A stretch of 64,000 bases of DNA from Flavobacterium potami (GTDB taxonomy: Bacteria > Bacteroidota > Bacteroidia > Flavobacteriales > Flavobacteriaceae), in contig NZ_JAINUY010000001.1 of the NCBI RefSeq assembly GCF_020026915.1, forward strand, positions 1-64,000, written 5' to 3'. The position numbers and the translations under genes are program-made. Position 1 is the stretch's first letter, and the number at the start of each line of letters is the position of its first letter. This document shows, piece by piece, positions 52,157-60,423 of this stretch. The notes beneath the pieces were generated by a model that was not told the origin of the DNA, did not search any database, and saw only the letters and a list, made by a program, of their open reading frames with translations.

Positions 52157-53035
52157 ATGAAGTCAATAGATCCAAAAGATTTTAAAGTTGTAGAGAAAAT
52201 TAAATTAAAAAAGATTCCAACTCTTTTAAATATCGACGCCGATGATGATGAAAAAGAAGATAAACTTGATAAGGTGAAAGATAAACTGAGCGATTTGCAG
52301 GATATTATGTATGCGCACAATAAATATTCGGTTTTAATTTGTCTTCAGGGAATGGATACTTCGGGAAAAGATAGTTTGATTCGAGAAGTTTTTAAAGAAT
52401 TTAATCCACGTGGAGTAGTGGTGCACAGTTTTAAAACGCCAAATTCGACCGAATTGGAACACGATTATTTATGGCGTCATTATATTGCGCTTCCAGAAAA
52501 AGGAAAATTTGCCATTTTTAACAGAACGCATTACGAAAATGTTTTGGTGACCAGAGTGCATCCTGAATTTATTCTAGCAGAGAATTTACCTGGAATTAAT
52601 TCTGTTGATGATATTAAACCTAAATTTTGGGAAAAGAGAATTGATCAAATTAATAATTTCGAAAAACACATTGCTGAAAACGGAACTGTTGTGATGAAAT
52701 TCTTTTTGCATTTGAGTAAAGACGAACAAAAAAGCCGTTTATTACGTCGTTTGGAAGAAGGAAAGCACAATTGGAAATTTTCGCCTGGAGATTTGAAAGA
52801 ACGTGCACATTGGGACGAATATCAGCAATATTATGAGGAAGCGATAAATCAGACCTCTAAAGAACATGCGCCATGGTACATAATTCCTGCTGACGATAAA
52901 GATATGGCCCGCTATATTGTAGCGAAGATTATTTGGGAAGAAATGAAACAATATACCGATATTCAGGTTCCGGCTTTGGACAAAGAGATTATGGATAATT
53001 TTGATGTTTACAAAAAGACTTTGGAGAATAGTTAA
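52157..53035 (+). CDS. Polyphosphate kinase 2 family protein
   Basis: Transfers phosphate from polyphosphate to AMP or ADP, or makes polyphosphate. The 292-residue protein has the PPK2 Walker A GMDTSGKDS (residues 65-73), Walker B-like FNRTHYENVLVTRVHPE, and the lid motif LLRRLEEGKHNWKFSPGDLK followed by RAHWDEYQQYYEEA. Single-domain size fits class I or III. The nucleotide specificity cannot be read with certainty. It is monocistronic, with a terminator 42 bases after the stop. Confidence 0.92.
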   Translation: MKSIDPKDFKVVEKIKLKKIPTLLNIDADDDEKEDKLDKVKDKLSDLQDIMYAHNKYSVLICLQGMDTSGKDSLIREVFKEFNPRGVVVHSFKTPNSTELEHDYLWRHYIALPEKGKFAIFNRTHYENVLVTRVHPEFILAENLPGINSVDDIKPKFWEKRIDQINNFEKHIAENGTVVMKFFLHLSKDEQKSRLLRRLEEGKHNWKFSPGDLKERAHWDEYQQYYEEAINQTSKEHAPWYIIPADDKDMARYIVAKIIWEEMKQYTDIQVPALDKEIMDNFDVYKKTLENS

Positions 53036-53077
53036 TTGAGATAATTAGCCAATTAGATAATTAGATAATTTTTGATA

Positions 53078-53113
53078 ACCCGATATTTTTTAACAAACTA
53101 TCGGGTTCTTTTT
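53078..53113 (+). terminator. ppk2 terminator
   Basis: A 9-bp stem (AACCCGATA with TATCGGGTT) with a 12-nt loop is followed by CTTTTTT. The words AATTAGATAATTAGATAATT just before it are a small tandem repeat. Confidence 0.75.
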
Positions 53114-53140
53114 TGTTGAAATTTAAACTTATATAAATTC

Positions 53141-53176
53141 AAAAACCCGACAGACTATTCGATCTGTCGGGTTTTT
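53141..53176 (-). terminator. Terminator of the outer-membrane protein gene
   Basis: A perfect 13-bp stem (AAAAACCCGACAG with CTGTCGGGTTTTT) with a 10-nt loop. It can work on both strands, and faces the minus-strand gene at 53211. Confidence 0.85.
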
Positions 53177-53210
53177 ACCAAAAACAAAATAATAAATTTA
53201 AACCTATTTT

Positions 53211-53729
53211 TTATAGTTTAAAACCATAAGCAACACGCAATGCTACTTGATTGGTTCTAAAATCCTTGTAATCTTCGTAACGAACACTTAAGTCGATATA
53301 CTTGTTAGCATATCCAATTCCTGGAGCCCATAAAAAGGTCGTTTTGTCATAACCATTAGTTACCGCAAATCCAGCACCTAGTTCTCCTAATACATAAAAT
53401 TGATCTTTTAAAACAAATGCTTTAAAACCTGCTTTGGCTGGAATAAATCCAACGTCTTTTATGTTATTTCCAAGATCATCTTTTCCCATAAATAAATTTG
53501 TGAAACCTGTTGTTAAGGTCAATGATGTTTTCTTAGAAAGGTCATATTGTAAACGAACGTCTCCACCAAGAGCCCAGTCGTAATCGCCGTCGGTCGGTAA
53601 TCCTCCATTTAATCCGACTCCTAATCTAAATCCTTGATCGTAATTTGTCGCTGCTGTATCTTGAGCGAAAGTCGTGTTGGCATATAAAAATGCGAAAGCA
53701 GCTAGGCATAACATTTGTAACTTTTTCAT
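53211..53729 (-). CDS. Outer-membrane beta-barrel protein
   Basis: A 172-residue protein with signal peptide MKKLQMLCLAAFAFLYANTT FAQ and then alternating polar/hydrophobic strands: FRLGVGLNGGLPTDGDYDWA, GGDVRLQYDLSKKTSLTLTT, FYVLGELGAGFAVTNGY, VALRVAYGFKL at the end. The C-terminal aromatic/hydrophobic strand fits BAM-dependent insertion. About eight strands are expected. Function is unknown; it may be a small OmpW/OmpX-like channel. It has its own strong terminator. Confidence 0.8.
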   Translation of the reverse strand: MKKLQMLCLAAFAFLYANTTFAQDTAATNYDQGFRLGVGLNGGLPTDGDYDWALGGDVRLQYDLSKKTSLTLTTGFTNLFMGKDDLGNNIKDVGFIPAKAGFKAFVLKDQFYVLGELGAGFAVTNGYDKTTFLWAPGIGYANKYIDLSVRYEDYKDFRTNQVALRVAYGFKL

Positions 53730-53891
53730 GGCTTATAATTTTGAATTATTAATATTGTAAAAGTAAAACGGAGGTATTTGCAGATTGTTATACAATTTTT
53801 AAAAATCTTTATATAATATTGAGTTCGTCTTATTTTTGTCTTAAAATTGGCATATATTTTTATTGATAGGATAGAATTCGAAGCTTCTGAC

Positions 53892-53899
53892 TATCTTTG
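53892..53899 (+). promoter_or_regulatory. Candidate -7 element of the MATE gene
   Basis: TATCTTTG is an exact TAnnTTTG match, 19 bases before the GTG at 53919. It lies inside the longer open frame that starts at TTG 53847, so it argues for the later start. The nearest TTG upstream is 26 bases away, which is long. Confidence 0.5.
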
Positions 53900-53918
53900 C
53901 CGACAAAATAGAATACAA

Positions 53919-55301
53919 GTGAATTTAAAGCAGTACACCAAAGAGTTTTCGTATAATTTAAGACTGGCATATCCCGTAATTTTGGGAATGGTCGGACATA
54001 CTTTAATCGGTATTGTCGACAATATAATGGTTGGTAAAATCGGAAGTACAGAACTGGCGGCGGTTTCTCTTGGTAATAGCATGATTTTTATTGCAATGTC
54101 TCTCGGAATTGGTTTTTCTACAGCCATTACGCCAATTGTAGCCGAAGGTGATGCAGAAAAAAACGATACCAAAATTCGTTCGGCTTTTCATCACGGACTC
54201 TTTTTATGTACAATTTTGGGCTTGGTCCTTTTTACTGTAATTATGTTTGCTAAACCAATTATGGAATTATTGCAACAACCCGCAGATGTTATTGTATTGG
54301 CAAAACCGTATTTGGGTTGGGTTGCTTTTTCTTTGATTCCGTTGGTAATGTATCAAGGATATAAACAATTTGCAGACGGAATGTCGTTAACCAAATATTC
54401 GATGTATGCTATGGTTATGGCAAACGTTCTACATGTTGGTATTAACTACGTTTTAATTTACGGAATCTGGATTTTTCCAAAAATGGGAATTATAGGCGCC
54501 GCTTTAGGAACCGTAATTTCGAGAATATTTTTGGTCATGTTCATGCATATTATGCTTTCCAGAAGAGAAGATTTAAAGCGCTTCTTTAAAGGTTTTAGTT
54601 TTAATGAAATCCAAAAAGCAACTATAAAAAAGATTATCAGCATTGGGTTTCCTTCTGCAATGCAAATGCTTTTTGAAGTGGTTTTGTTTACCGCTTCGAT
54701 CTGGCTTTGCGGAAACATCGGAAAAACAAGTCAAGCGGCCAATCAGATTGCTTTGAGTTTGGCATCTATGACATTTATGTTTGCAATGGGACTTAGCGTG
54801 ACATCAATGGTGCGTGTAAGTAACCAAAGAGGTCTAATGGATTATAAAAAGCTGGTCGTTGTAGCGCGTTCTATTTTCTTGCTTGCCATAATTTTAGAAA
54901 CCATTTTTGCCATTTTCTTTATCATTTTCCACGATTATCTCCCGTACATTTTCTTGAATATGGAAAATACAGGACAGATTTTAGATAATGAAGAAGTAAT
55001 TGGCATTGCTTCAAAACTACTTTTAATTGCAGCGATTTTTCAAATTTCTGACGGAATTCAAGTTGTGGTTTTGGGCGCTTTACGCGGATTACAAGATGTG
55101 AAAATACCGATGTATATTACCTTTGTTGCCTATTGGGTTATCGGTTTCCCGATTTCTTATTATTTGGGAGAACATACCGAACTAAAAGCACAAGGAGTTT
55201 GGATCGGACTTTTGGCAGGTTTGACTGCGGCTGCAATTTGCTTGTATGTTCGTTTTCACTATTTAACAAAGAGATTAATAAAGAATTCAGACACAGAATA
55301 A
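53919..55301 (+). CDS. MATE family multidrug efflux transporter
   Basis: A cation-coupled exporter with twelve predicted membrane helices in two bundles of six. The 460-residue protein starts at GTG (VNLKQYTKEFSYNLRLAYPV), which I choose because a -7 element at 53892 lies upstream of it and the family begins here. Family segments are LIGIVDNIMVGKIG, ELAAVSLGNS and the second-half repeat TSQAANQIALSLASMTFM. The C-terminal FQISDGIQVVVLGALRGLQD is also typical. NorM-type drug or cation-coupled substrate export is likely. Confidence 0.92.
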   Translation: MNLKQYTKEFSYNLRLAYPVILGMVGHTLIGIVDNIMVGKIGSTELAAVSLGNSMIFIAMSLGIGFSTAITPIVAEGDAEKNDTKIRSAFHHGLFLCTILGLVLFTVIMFAKPIMELLQQPADVIVLAKPYLGWVAFSLIPLVMYQGYKQFADGMSLTKYSMYAMVMANVLHVGINYVLIYGIWIFPKMGIIGAALGTVISRIFLVMFMHIMLSRREDLKRFFKGFSFNEIQKATIKKIISIGFPSAMQMLFEVVLFTASIWLCGNIGKTSQAANQIALSLASMTFMFAMGLSVTSMVRVSNQRGLMDYKKLVVVARSIFLLAIILETIFAIFFIIFHDYLPYIFLNMENTGQILDNEEVIGIASKLLLIAAIFQISDGIQVVVLGALRGLQDVKIPMYITFVAYWVIGFPISYYLGEHTELKAQGVWIGLLAGLTAAAICLYVRFHYLTKRLIKNSDTE

Positions 55302-55320
55302 TTAAATTTGAAAAATATAT

Positions 55321-55375
55321 TTTGCAGACTACGAAATAAAAATCCTTTTTAATCTGTAAAATCAGTGGCAAAAAA
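55321..55375. repeat. AATCTGTA/GCAGACTA word spacer
   Basis: TTTGCAGACTACGAAATAAA and CCTTTTTAATCTGTAAAATC lie between the MATE gene and the small acidic gene. They resemble the text at 22945-23015, but no strong hairpin forms. Confidence 0.4.
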
Positions 55376-55409
55376 AATAAATAATCAATTAATAAAAAAA
55401 TAGACACAA

Positions 55410-55637
55410 ATGGAATTACCTAAATTTTTACTTGGAGACAATACTGATTTTCCAGACGATATTTTTATCATTCACCTTGATTACCCAAGATTTATCATCA
55501 ATTTGAAAGATGATGAGGTAGAATTTTTAGAAGAAGCAGAAGATCTTGACGAAGCAGAATTAAACGCCGAAATGGAAGGTTTGATTGAAAAAGCAAATGA
55601 TTTTTATGATCGTGAAATAAATCGTTACGAAGAGTAA
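55410..55637 (+). CDS. Small acidic protein of unknown function
   Basis: A 75-residue protein with a very acidic middle and end (DDEVEFLEEAEDLDEAELNA, then EMEGLIEKANDFYDREINRY). The N-terminal part, MELPKFLLGDNTDFPDDIFI followed by IHLDYPRFIINL, is hydrophobic and ordered. It does not match a family I can name. It is not a shadow of another gene and has normal codon use. It ends 45 bases before the LTA-synthase-like gene and may be cotranscribed. Confidence 0.65.
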   Translation: MELPKFLLGDNTDFPDDIFIIHLDYPRFIINLKDDEVEFLEEAEDLDEAELNAEMEGLIEKANDFYDREINRYEE

Positions 55638-55682
55638 TTGTATTTATTGATTAGCACTTTTTTACGTTCTTAATATTTTATA

Positions 55683-57617
55683 ATGAAGAATTTATCTTTT
55701 TTAAAACCTATATTTAATTTTATAGCAATCGGATTATTGATTACTACTTTAAGCCGAATCTTTTTGTTTTTTATTTTTAAAGAAAGAGTAGTACAGACAC
55801 CCGATTTCTGGTATATTTTTCCAATCGGCCTTCGAATGGATTTGATATTATTGTGTTATTTGTCTTTTCTGCCGGCGCTATTGATTACTTTTTTACCTAA
55901 TAAATGGATAAAATTCACCAATACATTTTTAGTCATCTACAGTTTTCTATTTCTGTTTTTAATTCTTTTTGTAGAATTAGCTTCTCCAGATTTTGTAAAA
56001 CAATATGATACGCGTCCGAATAAGATTTTCTTAGATTATCTTATTTATCCAAAAGAAGTAGTCGGAATGCTTTTAAAAAGTTATCTCACTTCTATTATAG
56101 TAACATTCCTTATTTTGGGAGTTGTACTTTATTTTGCTTTTAAAAAAGGAAAAAAACTATTCTATACTTCAAATACAGATTATAAATTCAAATTAATGGT
56201 ATTTCCATTATTGGCATTTTTACTGTTTTTTGGAGCACGTTCAAGTCTGACTTCAAAGCGACCAATTAATGCCAGTAATGCTGTTTTTTCTACAGATCAA
56301 TTGACGAATACTCTAGGTTTAAATTCATTTTACACAGTTGCATTTGCGGCATATTCCATCAAAAACGAAGGAAATACAAAAATGTATGGTAAAATGGATG
56401 AGGCTGAGGCGATTGCTCGTGTCAAAAAATATATGATCGCTGGTCCAAATGATTTTACTGATGCTGAAATTCCGTTTTTACATGTACAGCAACCCGATTC
56501 TGTTATGAAAAAGCCATACAATTTGGTTATTTTTCTACAAGAAAGTTTAGGTGCAGAATACGTTGGAATTTTAGGTGGAAAACCATTAACGCCAGAATTT
56601 GATAAATTATCGAAAGAAGGAACTTTATTTACCAATCTATATTGCACAGGAACAAGAAGTGTCCGCGGAATTGAAGCGGTTGTAACAGGATTTTTGCCTT
56701 CGCCATCAGAAAGTGTAGTAAAACTTGGAAACTCACAACAAGGCTTTTTTACTTTAGCAGAAGCGTTAAAACAAAAAGGTTACGAAACAAGTTTCATTTA
56801 TGGGGGAATGGCCAATTTTGACAATATGGCTTCGTTTTTCAACGGAAATGGTTTCAGCGATATTGTCGATCAAGAAGATTTTGATTCTGATGGAAAAAAA
56901 TATGCCTTCAAAGGAACTTGGGGTTATTCTGATGAGGATTTGGTTACTAAAGCCAATCAGTATTTTAAATCAAAAGGAGACAAACCATTTTTCTCTTTGA
57001 TGTTCTCAACTTCAAATCATGAACCTTTTGAATATCCAGCAGGAAGAATTAAATCTTACGATAAAAAGCCTAATACAGTAAATAATGCAATGAAATATGC
57101 AGATTTCTCTATTGGGAAATTCTTCGAAATGGCTAAAAAAGAAGCGTATTTTAAAAACACTATTTTTATTGTAATTGCAGATCATAACACAAGAACATAC
57201 GGTAAGAATTTAGTTCCGATAAATAAATTCCATATTCCGGCATTTATTATGGGGCCTGGAGTTGCAAAAGGAGCCGTTTACGATCGATTGGCAAGTCAGA
57301 TTGATATTCCGCCAACATTGTTAGGATATTTAGGAATGCCATTTGAAACGCCAATGGTTGGTAGAAACTTGACAAAATTAGATCCAAAAGTACAAGGAAG
57401 ATCTATTATGCAGTTTAATGATATCAATGCTTTTAGAGTAGAAAACCAAGTGGTTATTATGCAGCCAAATTTGAAACCACTTCAATTCGAAATTAAAAAC
57501 GATACCACTTTAATTCCTGTAAAACTAAACGAAAACTTAGCAAAAGATGCTTTGGCTCATGTTATTACAGCGGGGAATTTGTATAAAGAAAGTAAATATA
57601 AGTTGAGAAAAAAATAG
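55683..57617 (+). CDS. LTA-synthase-like membrane sulfatase (phosphoglycerol transferase family)
   Basis: A 644-residue protein with five N-terminal membrane helices (within residues 1-195) and a periplasmic alkaline-phosphatase-fold domain (about 275-565). Metal and nucleophile motifs are LVIFLQESLGAEYVG, the Thr/Arg segment YCTGTRSVRGIEAVVTGFLP, SNHEPFEYP, and IVIADHNTRTYG. In Gram-positives the family makes lipoteichoic acid; in Bacteroidetes the substrate may be a phosphoglycerol or phosphoethanolamine decoration of glycans or lipids. That is inferred. Confidence 0.88.
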   Translation: MKNLSFLKPIFNFIAIGLLITTLSRIFLFFIFKERVVQTPDFWYIFPIGLRMDLILLCYLSFLPALLITFLPNKWIKFTNTFLVIYSFLFLFLILFVELASPDFVKQYDTRPNKIFLDYLIYPKEVVGMLLKSYLTSIIVTFLILGVVLYFAFKKGKKLFYTSNTDYKFKLMVFPLLAFLLFFGARSSLTSKRPINASNAVFSTDQLTNTLGLNSFYTVAFAAYSIKNEGNTKMYGKMDEAEAIARVKKYMIAGPNDFTDAEIPFLHVQQPDSVMKKPYNLVIFLQESLGAEYVGILGGKPLTPEFDKLSKEGTLFTNLYCTGTRSVRGIEAVVTGFLPSPSESVVKLGNSQQGFFTLAEALKQKGYETSFIYGGMANFDNMASFFNGNGFSDIVDQEDFDSDGKKYAFKGTWGYSDEDLVTKANQYFKSKGDKPFFSLMFSTSNHEPFEYPAGRIKSYDKKPNTVNNAMKYADFSIGKFFEMAKKEAYFKNTIFIVIADHNTRTYGKNLVPINKFHIPAFIMGPGVAKGAVYDRLASQIDIPPTLLGYLGMPFETPMVGRNLTKLDPKVQGRSIMQFNDINAFRVENQVVIMQPNLKPLQFEIKNDTTLIPVKLNENLAKDALAHVITAGNLYKESKYKLRKK

Positions 57618-57675
57618 GTCAAAGGGGCAAAGGCACAAAGCGAAAAAGGTTCAAAGTTTTTTACTTTGGACCTTT
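57618..57675. repeat. CAAAGG-family repeat, copy 2
   Basis: The words GTCAAAGGGGCAAAGGCACA and AAAGGTTCAAAG, then ACTTTGGACCTTTT in reverse, start at the base after the sulfatase stop codon. They form an imperfect hairpin. Confidence 0.75.
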
Positions 57676-57710
57676 TCATTTTTTAGTGAAATATTGAAAA
57701 CGCAAAGATT

Positions 57711-57810
57711 TGTCATTTCGACGAAGGAGAAATCACACTAGAAACTCGTCAAAGATTGGTGACTTACTTTATGGAATTTCGCGTGTGATTTCTCCTTCGT
57801 CGAAATGACA
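57711..57810. repeat. Long hairpin element, TGTCATT family, copy 2
   Basis: A perfect 28-bp inverted repeat (57711-57738 with 57783-57810) around a 44-base core. The arms begin TGTCATTTCGACGAAGG and end AATCACAC. The core has CAAAGATTGG and GGAATT, as in the copy at 42621. The arm middles differ between the two copies, yet each copy stays perfectly self-complementary. Confidence 0.9.
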
Positions 57811-57865
57811 AGATTGTGTTTATGTTTAAGGAAAAATAGAAAGGTGAGCAAAGCGATATCTTTTT

Positions 57866-58987
57866 TTACTCTGAACCTTTGTCCCTTTGAGCCTTTGCAC
57901 CTTTATCAAAATACAATTTTAATAACTGAGAAGCAGCTGCAAACGATGAAATTTCATTGTTTTGCACTGCTTTTTTGCTTTTTTCTAATAGTGAAACAAT
58001 TTCAGGTTGATTGAAGAAATTTTGTTTCAACTCTTCATTGATGGTTTCCAGCATCCAGAAATGATTTTGTTCGTTTCTTTTTTCTTGGAAAAAGCCGCTT
58101 TCTTTTGTCAGTTCGAAATAATTAGAAATGGTATTCCAAACTTCTGGAATTCCGTCTTTTGTTAGCGAACTGCAAGTGGTAACTTTTGGTTGCCAATTTG
58201 ATTTTTTGGAAGGAAACAAATGCAGCGCTCTATTAAATTCTACTTTCGCTTGATTTGCTTTTTTGATATTATCTCCGTCTGCTTTATTGATTACGATAGC
58301 ATCTGCCATTTCCATAATGCCACGTTTGATGCCTTGAAGTTCATCGCCTGCGCCAGAAATTTTTAAAAGCAAAAAGAAATCGACCATGCTATGAACAGCC
58401 GTTTCACTTTGACCAACACCAACGGTTTCAATAATAATAGTATCAAAACCAGCAGCTTCGCAAAGAATAATTGTTTCTCGAGTTTTGCGAGCGACACCGC
58501 CCAAAGTTTCGCCAGAAGCGCTTGGTCGAATAAAAGCATTTTCGTCTTTAACCAATTCCTCCATTCGAGTTTTATCGCCGAGAATACTTCCATGAGAAAG
58601 CGAACTGCTCGGGTCAACTGCCAGAACGGCTACTTTTTTTCCAAGTTCTGTCAGATGTTTTCCAAAAGCTTCAATAAAAGTACTTTTTCCAACACCAGGA
58701 ACACCCGTAATTCCAATACGAATTGATTTATTAGCATGAGTTAAACAACCTTGAACCACTTCACTAGCTTTTTCGAAATGATCTGGATTAGTACTTTCAA
58801 TTAAAGTAATAGCTCGACTTAAAGAAGTTCTGTTGCCTTCTAAAATACCATTAATTAATTCCTGAGAAGTGGGTTGCTGTCTGCGTTTGTTTTTAATTTG
58901 ATTGATAGCCGAAATGTTGGTGATTTCGGGTGGTGAAATTCCAGCTTTTTCAGATGTACTGCCGGCTTGTTGATTAGAATTTGACAA
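57866..58987 (-). CDS. meaB: MeaB/ArgK-type GTPase chaperone of methylmalonyl-CoA mutase
   Basis: Protects and reloads methylmalonyl-CoA mutase with adenosylcobalamin. The 373-residue protein has Walker A GVPGVGKSTFIEAF, Mg-binding region VDPSSSLSHGSILGDKTRM, switch ETVGVGQSE, and base motif VINKADGDN. The mutase genes lie about 45 kb away at 10878-14944. The last 11 residues (GAKAQRDKGSE) are encoded by an intergenic CAAAGG-family repeat and are not part of the family fold; the Kef-type protein at 62439 has the same kind of tail. Confidence 0.92.
   Translation of the reverse strand: MSNSNQQAGSTSEKAGISPPEITNISAINQIKNKRRQQPTSQELINGILEGNRTSLSRAITLIESTNPDHFEKASEVVQGCLTHANKSIRIGITGVPGVGKSTFIEAFGKHLTELGKKVAVLAVDPSSSLSHGSILGDKTRMEELVKDENAFIRPSASGETLGGVARKTRETIILCEAAGFDTIIIETVGVGQSETAVHSMVDFFLLLKISGAGDELQGIKRGIMEMADAIVINKADGDNIKKANQAKVEFNRALHLFPSKKSNWQPKVTTCSSLTKDGIPEVWNTISNYFELTKESGFFQEKRNEQNHFWMLETINEELKQNFFNQPEIVSLLEKSKKAVQNNEISSFAAASQLLKLYFDKGAKAQRDKGSE
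57871..57905. repeat. CAAAGG-family repeat, copy 3 (inside the meaB 3' end)
   Basis: CTGAACCTTTGTCCCTTTGA followed by GCCTTTGCACCTTTA lies within the coding sequence just before the meaB stop. On the minus strand it reads AAAGGTGCAAAGGCTCAAAG, then GGACAAAGG. Confidence 0.85.
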
Positions 58988-59044
58988 AACGCACTTTTTA
59001 GAAACGTAAAAGTACAGAAAACAAAAACAGTTTCAAAAAGTTAG

Positions 59045-59217
59045 TTCGCCATGAATTACACGAATTATCACTAATTTGTTATTATCAAAATGAGCTAAAA
59101 AAAAATAGCCACGAATTCACGAATTTTCTTTTGAAAAACTATATCTGATATTATCATTCGAATTAATTCGAAAAATAATCTCAAAGATTTTAAAAAGAAA
59201 ATTCGTGAATTCGTGGC
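59045..59217. repeat. GAATTCACGAATT-family inverted repeat
   Basis: A perfect 25-bp inverted repeat (59108-59132 with 59193-59217) starts GCCACGAATTCACGAATTTT. Its loop is 60 bases. A third degraded word, GCCATGAATTACACGAATTA, lies at 59048-59067. The right arm is followed by the CTTAGAATCT words (59220-59248) that run up to the stop of the next gene. Confidence 0.88.
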
Positions 59218-59245
59218 AAAAAAAACTTAGAATCTTAGCAACTTT

Positions 59246-59887
59246 TTAGTAGCCTGCTGTAAACCTAACTTGGTGATGTTTTGGATTTTCTGCTTCATCA
59301 GCGATAACAACAGCTAAATCTTCTACAGATAAAATACTTCTTTGCTCTTCGTTGAAAACTGGATTTTCTAATCCTAAACGATATTTTCCAGTTCTTCCAG
59401 TTTTAGTTCCAGCATGCATTTCGAAAGCAGGACTAAAGAATGCCCAGTCTAGATCTTTTTCTTCTTTGATGATATTTAGATAATGTCTTGCAGCGTTTGC
59501 ACCAGGGAAAATTTCTTTTGGAAAATCTTGCGTATCAACCGCTTGTAAATCTGGAGCAACGTATAAACTTCCTGCACCACCGATCGTAATAAAACGTCTA
59601 ACGCCCGATTTTTTAACCGCTTCTTGAATCGCTTTAGAACCTGCTAAAAAGTCATCGTAAATATTTGGGTTTGTCCATCCTGGATTATAAGCATTGATAA
59701 CGGCATCGTGTCCTTTTAAGATTTCCGACAAAGCATCAACATTAAAAATATCTGCAGCAACCCAAGTTGCATTTGCTGTGTCTTTTGGAGTTCTTGCAAT
59801 AGCAGTGATTTCGTGTTTTCTGTCTGCTAATTCGTTTAAAATTGCTGAGCCAACAAATCCTGTAGCTCCGATAAGTGCGATTTTCAT
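59246..59887 (-). CDS. NAD(P)H-binding (NmrA/atypical SDR) protein
   Basis: A 213-residue Rossmann-fold protein. The glycine motif is IALIGATGFVGSAIL at the N-terminus; VAADIFNVD and VINAYNPGWTNP follow; FITIGGAGSLYV and DWAFFSPAFEM are typical of NAD(P)-binding NmrA-like proteins. A catalytic YxxxK is absent. It may be an NADPH sensor or quinone-type reductase. It follows an Rrf2 gene by 57 bases on the same strand and is probably controlled by it. Confidence 0.85.
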   Translation of the reverse strand: MKIALIGATGFVGSAILNELADRKHEITAIARTPKDTANATWVAADIFNVDALSEILKGHDAVINAYNPGWTNPNIYDDFLAGSKAIQEAVKKSGVRRFITIGGAGSLYVAPDLQAVDTQDFPKEIFPGANAARHYLNIIKEEKDLDWAFFSPAFEMHAGTKTGRTGKYRLGLENPVFNEEQRSILSVEDLAVVIADEAENPKHHQVRFTAGY

Positions 59888-59944
59888 AATATATAAATTT
59901 ATTTAGTAATAAAAAATGTTACAGTTTAGGTTAAAAAAATAGTT

Positions 59945-60352
59945 TTAAAATTGATTCGAAAAATCTTCCAATGAAATTCCTTCCAGTTGTGCACCGACTT
60001 TTTGGTTCATTTCGCTATACAAATTCTCCAAATGCTGATTGATGTTTTTTCCAACAGGACAATCAGGATTCGGCTGATTTTTAGCAAAGCCTAAACCAAT
60101 TGTTTCAAAGGTCATTTCGAATATTTGTTTTAAAGTCAGTTCAGCAGCGTTTACTGCTAATTTGGTACCGCCATTTTTTCCTTCTTTACTTTCTACAATA
60201 TGATGTGCTTTTAAATTGGCAATTTCTTTTCGAACCAAAACAGGATTTAAATTCATACTTCCTGCAATAAACTCCGACGACAAATAATCGTTTGGAAATT
60301 TATGCAGCAGCGTAAGAATGTGAATCGTTATGGCAAATTTACCTGAAATCAT
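59945..60352 (-). CDS. Rrf2 family transcriptional regulator
   Basis: A 135-residue winged-helix regulator. The helix-turn-helix is in SSEFIAGSMNLNPVLVRKEI and the wing in SKEGKNGGTKLAVNAAELTL. Only one Cys (PDCPVG) is in the usual cluster region, so it is the YwnA-like type without an iron-sulfur cluster. Such proteins often repress a neighbouring NAD(P)-binding gene, here at 59246. The heptamer TGTTACA appears three times around the gene and may be its operator. Confidence 0.88.
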   Translation of the reverse strand: MISGKFAITIHILTLLHKFPNDYLSSEFIAGSMNLNPVLVRKEIANLKAHHIVESKEGKNGGTKLAVNAAELTLKQIFEMTFETIGLGFAKNQPNPDCPVGKNINQHLENLYSEMNQKVGAQLEGISLEDFSNQF

Positions 60353-60365
60353 ACTGTAATAAAAT

Positions 60366-60379
60366 ATGTTACAAATTTA
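60366..60379 (-). promoter_or_regulatory. Rrf2 promoter element with putative operator
   Basis: On the minus strand 60372-60379 reads TAAATTTG, a full -7 match 20 bases before the Rrf2 start. It overlaps ATGTTACAAATTTA. The same ATGTTACA word is at 59916 (before the NmrA gene) and at 60566. An Rrf2 operator is inferred. Confidence 0.4.
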
Positions 60380-60423
60380 CGTGTTTTTGCAACACAAAAT
60401 ACTAATTTAACTATTTTTTTTGA

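Noticed and set aside
53847-53918. Upstream extension of the MATE gene from TTG 53847
   Set aside because: The -7 element TATCTTTG lies inside it, and the 24 extra residues are not part of the MATE fold.
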